From Fomes fomentarius (taxonomy: Eukaryota; Basidiomycota; Agaricomycetes; Polyporales; Polyporaceae): a DNA stretch of 64,000 bases. Under the pieces are notes generated by a model, which was given only the letters and a program-made list of their open reading frames with translations, was not told the origin of the DNA and did no database searches. The stretch lies in assembly GCA_022606135.1 (NCBI GenBank), contig JABYQN010000015.1, positions 729,307 to 793,306 on the forward strand, read 5' to 3'. Made by a program: the position numbers and the translations under genes. Below are positions 59,135 through 64,000 of this stretch, piece by piece (position 1 is the first letter of the stretch; every line of letters begins with the position of its first letter).

Positions 59135-59870
59135 CTTATGACAGCTCGACGCTGTTTCGCATTGATTTTGGTTTTATGTATTGTATTATCATTCGCACCT
59201 GTGCGGGCTCTGGTAGGACCTACAGTCGTCCTGCCTTCTGGACTGTTTTCTACATCACACTTCGCACTTCTCACATCTTACATACGCATACTGCAGGTAC
59301 ACGCACACACATACATTCACTCAATCCGCATCATGTTCCTGTGATATCCGCCGCATACGCATCCTCCCTTGTCACCTTCGGACCGTGTCGCATAGCATGC
59401 ATCGTATATATATCCGCAATGTTTGTAGTGAATCAATTGAAAGAAATTGTATCATCATCGCCGCGCGAGGGTCTGATACCGGCTGACGTCCACGGATTGA
59501 TCTTGTTGTCTTAGTCGTCCGTCCCTCTTGCGTCTGCGTCTGCATCCTAGAAGCATCGAGGCCAAGTTATGGGACGCGAGCGTATGCACGCTAGAGTTTC
59601 GTGACTGACTGATACGATGAGTCAACTGATATTGTACGATGGTAGATGAGTGGTGAAGCTGTTCTTCGTCGCATGATACCTCACACAAGCCGCCTCGCTA
59701 CGAATCATAGATCGAATAGTGCCTCGCTGGTTGATATGACAACTGTTCGTCGAAGTGGTATAGTGGCAGTCACGACAGCGACACACAACCACATGCTACT
59801 GAATTTCAATACCGTTGGTCATCTACAATACCTCGTTGCTCCTATGCAAACCCTCGCTCGTCAATCGTGT
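59135..59870. other. 3' flank of the kinase gene
   Basis: Presumed 3' UTR and spacer. No gene seen. Confidence 0.4.
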
Positions 59871-59877
59871 TCTCCAA

Positions 59878-60577
59878 GCCCACAATCGCAAGAAGGTCAT
59901 TCGGACATGTGCGTCCATCCCTTCACCGAGCACGCACCCACGCTGGCACCCACTACGCAATCGCTCCACTCGTACCTGTACTCGTCACTATCCTCCATGG
60001 TGTTCACATAGTCGAGGAACGTCTCATCCAACGGGTCTCCGTTGCACCAAACCTCTTTTCCGACCGGCGACCGTCTTCAATCACGGTGGACGCGAGCTCT
60101 CTGATCACATGGGGTCGGCCCCTGCGTCTTCAGACAAACAGTCTTCAGACACCTTGAATCGCATACCTTGCTCATCTCAGAGCCGTGCAGCTTGAGTCGC
60201 TCCTTCGCGCGCATGATGAGCTCGACACGCTCCTAGTCGGAAAGCCGCTCGCGGGGAGTGCCGTCAACACGCATCATACCCTTCCGCAGGACGTCAGCGT
60301 CGAGCTGAGCGCACCTGTACACCGCAGCGGAGACCAGCTGCCATTTCTACACCTCGTAGAAAGGGTTGAGCGCCTCGATGAGTCGCATTGAAGCAGTGAC
60401 GCCACTCGGCATCATGCATGACACGCGTCGTCCCACTCGGACAAGCAAGTGGGGGAGAGAGAGAGGAGGACAGAGTAGGCGTGGTCGACGAGCTCTTTCA
60501 TGCCGTACTTTGCGCTGATGCGGAGCCATGATGCGAGAGTGAAGATGGGGACTTCTAAGAGATCGTAATCCGGTGCG
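59878..60577 (-). pseudogene. BTB/POZ gene remnant
   Basis: A - strand copy of the second exon of the BTB gene at 48.6-49.8 kb, beginning at its acceptor (ATACAG|CGCACCGG). Clear matches: APDYDLLEVPIFTLASWLR, KYGMKELVDHAYSVLLSL, PTCLSEWDD. Then a 2-base insertion and several stops break the frame (for example the TAG near 60355 and another near 60235). The end matches the C-terminal GACS region with deletions. Exon 1, which carries the core BTB fold, is absent, so it cannot make a BTB protein. Confidence 0.8.
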
Positions 60578-60788
60578 CTGTATATCATATCACAGCCTCT
60601 GTGAGATTGGATTTATAAGCAAGAAACTCGCTACAGCGTTCCGTACACTGCGGGTAGAGCTGCCTTGACATCTACACCGGCTGAGTTTTCGTTAGAGCCT
60701 TCGAACGGTAGGTGACTTGGACCGTAAGTAGTCGGAGACAAACTTGAGGACACACCACGCGCACTCACATCAGTGACTAGCCAATTCC

Positions 60789-60835
60789 CTTACGCGCCCT
60801 TACACACGCTGTAAGGGTGTGTAAGGGTGCGTAAG
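60789..60835. repeat. inverted repeat (19-base arms)
   Basis: Arms 60789-60807 and 60817-60835 are complementary with one mismatch (CTTACGCGCCCTTACACAC against GTGTGTAAGGGTGCGTAAG). May form a hairpin. Confidence 0.7.
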
Positions 60836-60871
60836 GTGTAGGGCTACGGTCAACGGTTTGGTCACAAAATG

Positions 60872-60903
60872 CGATTGACCACCATTGACCATGTGGTCAA
60901 TCG
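60872..60903. repeat. perfect inverted repeat (11-base arms)
   Basis: CGATTGACCAC (60872-60882) and GTGGTCAATCG (60893-60903) flank a 10-base loop. It touches the left end of the inverted-repeat element that follows. Confidence 0.7.
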
Positions 60904-62218
60904 GCATTATGGGGCATAATGCCAGTAACATAGTGTTAGGATGCACTCAGACATCGAAAGGAGGTTGTCTGTCGTATAACAAAGTACACGCTGTGGATCA
61001 ACTACGGACAGCACACATGTGCATAGGAGAGAACAAGATAGATGTGCAGGCAGGATAAACATGAAAGCATTGTAGTATTGAGAAGGTGATAATGCTAATA
61101 GCATTATAGGGGGGGTCTAACCTGCGCCCACCTGCAGTGAAATGGCTGTGAGCTCCAGTTACTAATACTGGGACTACTACATGATTAGCAAGTGTATGTG
61201 CTGACTGACATTATATATAACTGCGGCATGCATACATGATGGGTTGCACTGAGCAAGAGTCCTGACCTCGTAGATTAGTTAAGAAAGTCAACTCGGGCAT
61301 GAGGGATGACATCATAGGTGGGTTGTGTAGGTCAGCCTGGGGACGAGATTGTACCTCGTGGGTGGGTGGAGAAATTCAACTACGGTATTCCGGTAGATAA
61401 AGTGCAGTGATAGTGGCAGATTGACGACAATGTATACTGGAGTGTCACCCCGGGCAGGAGGACTGACCTTGTAGGCGGGGTTCCAGCACCATGGGTGCAG
61501 TGATAGTGGCAGACTGAGATGTATATTGGAGTGTCACCTCGGGCACGAGGGCTGACCTCATAGGCGGGGTTCCAGCACCACGGGTGCTGTCATAGTAGCA
61601 GACTGAGATGTATATCAAGTGTCACCCCGGCCAAGAGGACTGACCTCGTAGGCGGGGTGAGAGAATCAACCCGGGCACGAGGGCTGACCTCGTAGGTGGA
61701 TTATGTAGGTCAGCCCGGGCATGAGATTGGACCTCGTGCGCGGGTGGGCGGAGCGAGCGAGACCGAGCGAAGCGAGGTCGAGTGAGCGACGCTTGTGGTG
61801 GGCGTTGCGAAACAGAACAACGGGTGTTGGGAAAATCCCAGCACCAACCCGTTTCGGCTTATATACGCCTTATCAGGTTCTGCTTAGTAATAATTACCGT
61901 TTTGGGACTTCAACGTCGATGTGGCGTGCTATCTAGGCGCGCGGGTGACGTCGTTACGTCTCGTGACTGCTTACTTGGCGGAGCCGGCCCGGGCATGACA
62001 AGCGCCGGGCGGAGGTCGGAACGAAGTGTGGCGCCGCCTCGGCGCTACGCATTGTTCCGATGCTTACATAAGGCGCTAGACCCTGGTCCAGACTCACGTC
62101 ACGTGACGAGTCACGTGATGGGTCTGGGCTTTGGACGCGTGCGCACGAGGTCACGTGTTTTAAACTTAGCCGCCGAACACCTAACACTATGAAGCCGGCA
62201 TTATGCCCCATAATGCCG
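60902..62218. mobile_element. 1.3 kb element with 39-base terminal inverted repeats
   Basis: The ends 60902-60940 and 62180-62218 are inverted copies: 22 identical bases, 5 differing bases, then CATAGTGTTAGG identical. Each outer 22-base part is itself a hairpin (GGCATTATG/CATAATGCC arms). No transposase frame is seen inside. The interior holds a tandem repeat and a GC-rich stretch (61.72-62.16 kb). No clear target-site duplication was found. It could be a non-autonomous DNA transposon or a subtelomeric structural element. Confidence 0.5.
61400..61700. repeat. tandem repeat, ~88-89 base period
   Basis: The phrase GTGTCACC...GGGC...GAGG...CTGACCT...TAGGCGGGGTTCCAGC starts at about 61442, 61531 and 61619, so the period is 88-89 bases over roughly three copies. 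Shorter echoes of TGACCTCGTAGG(C/T)GG flank it on both sides. Confidence 0.7.
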
Positions 62219-62376
62219 TTAGCGCCTGGTCAGTTTGGCGCCTGGTCAGTTTGGCGCCCACCCCACTTAGGTGCCGCACCTGGTCACTTAGACGCTGCCT
62301 GGTCACTTTAGCGCTGCCCTGGTCAGTTTGGCGCTGCCCTGGTCACTTTGGCGCTGCCTGGTCCTCTTAGCGCCAT
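62219..62376. repeat. short tandem repeat, CCTGGTCANTTNGCGC type
   Basis: About eight imperfect units of 17-24 bases sharing CTGGTCA(G/C)TT(T/A)(G/A)GCGC, directly after the inverted-repeat element and before the last gene. Confidence 0.7.
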
Positions 62377-62401
62377 CTGATGTAGATGCCATGTAAACAA
62401 T

Positions 62402-62408
62402 TATAAAT
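62402..62408 (+). promoter_or_regulatory. TATA box of the terminal gene
   Basis: TATAAAT lies 115 bases before the ATG at 62517. A second TATATATA-like stretch lies at ~62419-62426. Confidence 0.45.
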
Positions 62409-62516
62409 AGTCCATCAGTATATATAGCTTCTGAACTCGGAAAATCACTTCTTGATCTTCGACCACTATCATCGTATCACTGATTTCTCAACTGCTCCTC
62501 TCTCTCCTTTTTCATC

Positions 62517-63870
62517 ATGGCTCTCTGCTCCTACTGCAAGGCTACCTATGACAAATCACCATCTCATCATCAGAGAGAGTGCCCTATGTTCACCTTCCCC
62601 ATTCATCAATATCCACTAACGAAACAAGGTCCCACTACTGACGTGGAAAGGGATAAGGAAAATAGAATCATTTGTAGATGTGTAGATTCAGAGGGGACTG
62701 TGTGTGCTGGTACATTCAAAAACCAGAGAGTTCTTTGGGATCATCTTAAGAATTTTCCGACCCATACCTGGCTGGTGTGTCAGAATATTTTGATTGAATA
62801 TCTGTTATCTAATCGGACCATTAGATCCCTCCATCAGCTACTGGGCCTAACCCTTCAGAAGAGGAAGGGAATATTCCCGCTCAAGTAAGTGTCATATACA
62901 TTTAATTCATTTATTTCTCCGCTGATATTCTGTGGCCTTTAGGAAGTACCCGGCTCTCCTATGCAGCAAGACCTCCACGTCTCCCGCTCCATGTTAAATG
63001 AGGCTGTCTCTCCCAGCCTTTCTGCTCAACTGGGCTCATCTCCCCGATCTCAGTCGTCCCATATGTCTGTAGATCCTGCTCCTTTCCAACTAGATGAGCA
63101 GGTAGCGTCGGTCCCAGAGGTATGTGATATTTTACTATATATTGTATGGGCTCTGTTCTAATGATTATTCTAGCTGTATGACTTGGACGGAGAACCTCTT
63201 GCAGCGTGGGGTCTTCTGATCAATCGTCGTCTCAAGGCCTTTATTTGCCTTGCTTGTCAAGCTGTCGTTCTGCCCTCCCACATCCAAGGTCATCTCAGCC
63301 AGCAACACAAAGGGTTCAAAGCTCGTATCGACATGCAAGTGATTGACCAGGCTGTGGCTACAGAGGGCATTTGTGAAGACTGGCCAGCCATCCCTGCTGC
63401 TACGCCTCTTCAATTCCAAGGTCTCTCCCTTCTTACTGGCTACGAGTGTCCGGTGTGCACTGTGATACACCCTGGCTTCAAGTCTCTCCAAAACCATGCT
63501 CGACAGTCTCATTCAGTCACCTTGCCATCCAACGGGTGCTACCAGATTTGTGATTGCCAGCAGCTCAGCAAGCACCCTGCAGCACGCTCATGGTTTCCCG
63601 TCCACCGTTATGCCCCTCCGCCAGTCACTTCCTTCTCCCCCTATCTCTCAACACTGAGGGAACAGCTCGACATCCCTGCTGTTATTCCTTTCAGTGAGGT
63701 CGATCACCGGCAAGTCAATCCTTGGCAGGCCACCACTCGCTGGGGAGAATGGGTGGCGACCCAAGATCCTGCTCTCCTTATGCAGCTGGTCGAATATCCT
63801 AAGCCCAACAGCGACTTGGCTAATCTCGGTCCCATTGTCCAACGCTTCCTCAACCGAGTCTACAACTTCA
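62517..63870 (+). CDS. OrsD-like zinc-finger protein, cut by the telomere
   Basis: Exon 1 (62517-62884) starts MALCSYCKATYDK, a Cys/His-rich N-terminus. The frame around 62950-63119 (MQQDLHVSRSMLNEAVSPSL) is Ser-rich. The frame from 63174 has two C2H2-type units (FICLACQ...GHLSQQH and YECPVC...NHARQSH), the pattern of OrsD-type (PF12013) proteins, often found in fungal subtelomeric and helicase-linked genes. The last junction (GTATGT...TTCTAG) is in phase; the first (GTAAGT...TTTAG) leaves exon 2 one frame off. The coding frame continues without a stop into the telomere array (VYNF|RVRVRV), so the 3' part of the gene is missing. Strand and domain call are firm; the exact product is not. Confidence 0.6.
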
Positions 63871-64000
63871 GGGTTAGGGTTAGGGTTAGGGTTAGGGTTA
63901 GGGTTAGGGTTAGGGTTAGGGTTAGGGTTAGGGTTAGGGTTAGGGTTAGGGTTAGGGTTAGGGTTAGGGTTAGGGTTAGGGTTAGGGTTAGGGTTAGGGT
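63871..64000 (+). repeat. telomere repeat (TTAGGG)n
   Basis: An uninterrupted array of about 21 TTAGGG units with the G-rich strand pointing to the right end. It marks the window as the right chromosome end. Confidence 0.97.

Noticed and set aside
63871..64000. Regular short repeats as a CRISPR-like or coding (Arg-Val) tract
   Set aside because: Perfect TTAGGG units at a sequence end are telomere. There are no spacers, and the frame has no stop only because the repeat length is six.

Overview
The window is the right-hand end of a chromosome from a filamentous basidiomycete, most likely an Agaricomycete of polypore type. The evidence is: (i) the last ~130 bases are a perfect TTAGGG array running off the end; (ii) nearly every gene is cut by many 50-90 base introns with GT(A/G)NGT donors and CTNA(C/T) branch points; (iii) the families (F-box/zinc-finger, BTB/POZ, WOPR/Gti1-Pac2, HGD-type kinases, OrsD-like) are typical of mushroom-forming fungi. 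No bacterial-style operons, tRNAs, rRNAs or CRISPR arrays were seen.

Left part (1-28.6 kb). After one hypothetical gene comes a decaying tandem array. Its repeating parts are a 10-exon F-box/zinc-finger gene (+ strand, four copies), the wreck of a coiled-coil gene (- strand) and 5' fragments of the mismatch-repair gene PMS1 (+ strand). Nearly every F-box and PMS1 copy is preceded by the same ~60-base module built around ACGCGT and GTGACY/GAGTCAC motifs. F-box copies 3 and 4 are open. Copies 1 and 2 each carry one in-frame stop, both of the CAR-to-TAR type. Two small genes, a Ser/Pro repeat protein and a ~110-residue protein, sit inside the array.

Middle part (28.6-50 kb). On the - strand lies a kinase-like gene with an MLKL-type helical N-terminus, with a helical ORF abutting its 3' end. 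Several kb of worn sequence follow, then an intact WOPR-family regulator, the full-length PMS1 gene (12 exons, with endonuclease and zinc-site motifs) and a BTB/POZ gene.

Right part (50-64 kb). A long gene-poor stretch precedes a complete 13-exon paralogue of the MLKL-like kinase gene (1,232 residues) with a C-terminal domain I cannot name. Then come a degenerate BTB copy, hairpins, a ~1.3 kb element with 39-base inverted ends, two tandem-repeat blocks and an OrsD-like zinc-finger gene whose reading frame runs straight into the telomere.

Functionally, the most interesting pieces are the two MLKL-like kinase genes, which are candidates for fungal regulated cell death or self/non-self recognition, and the birth-and-death array that shares a PMS1-type promoter module. 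All gene models were built by eye. For all but the first and last I checked that the exon lengths sum to a multiple of three (for the - strand kinase, over the exons resolved); no searches were run.
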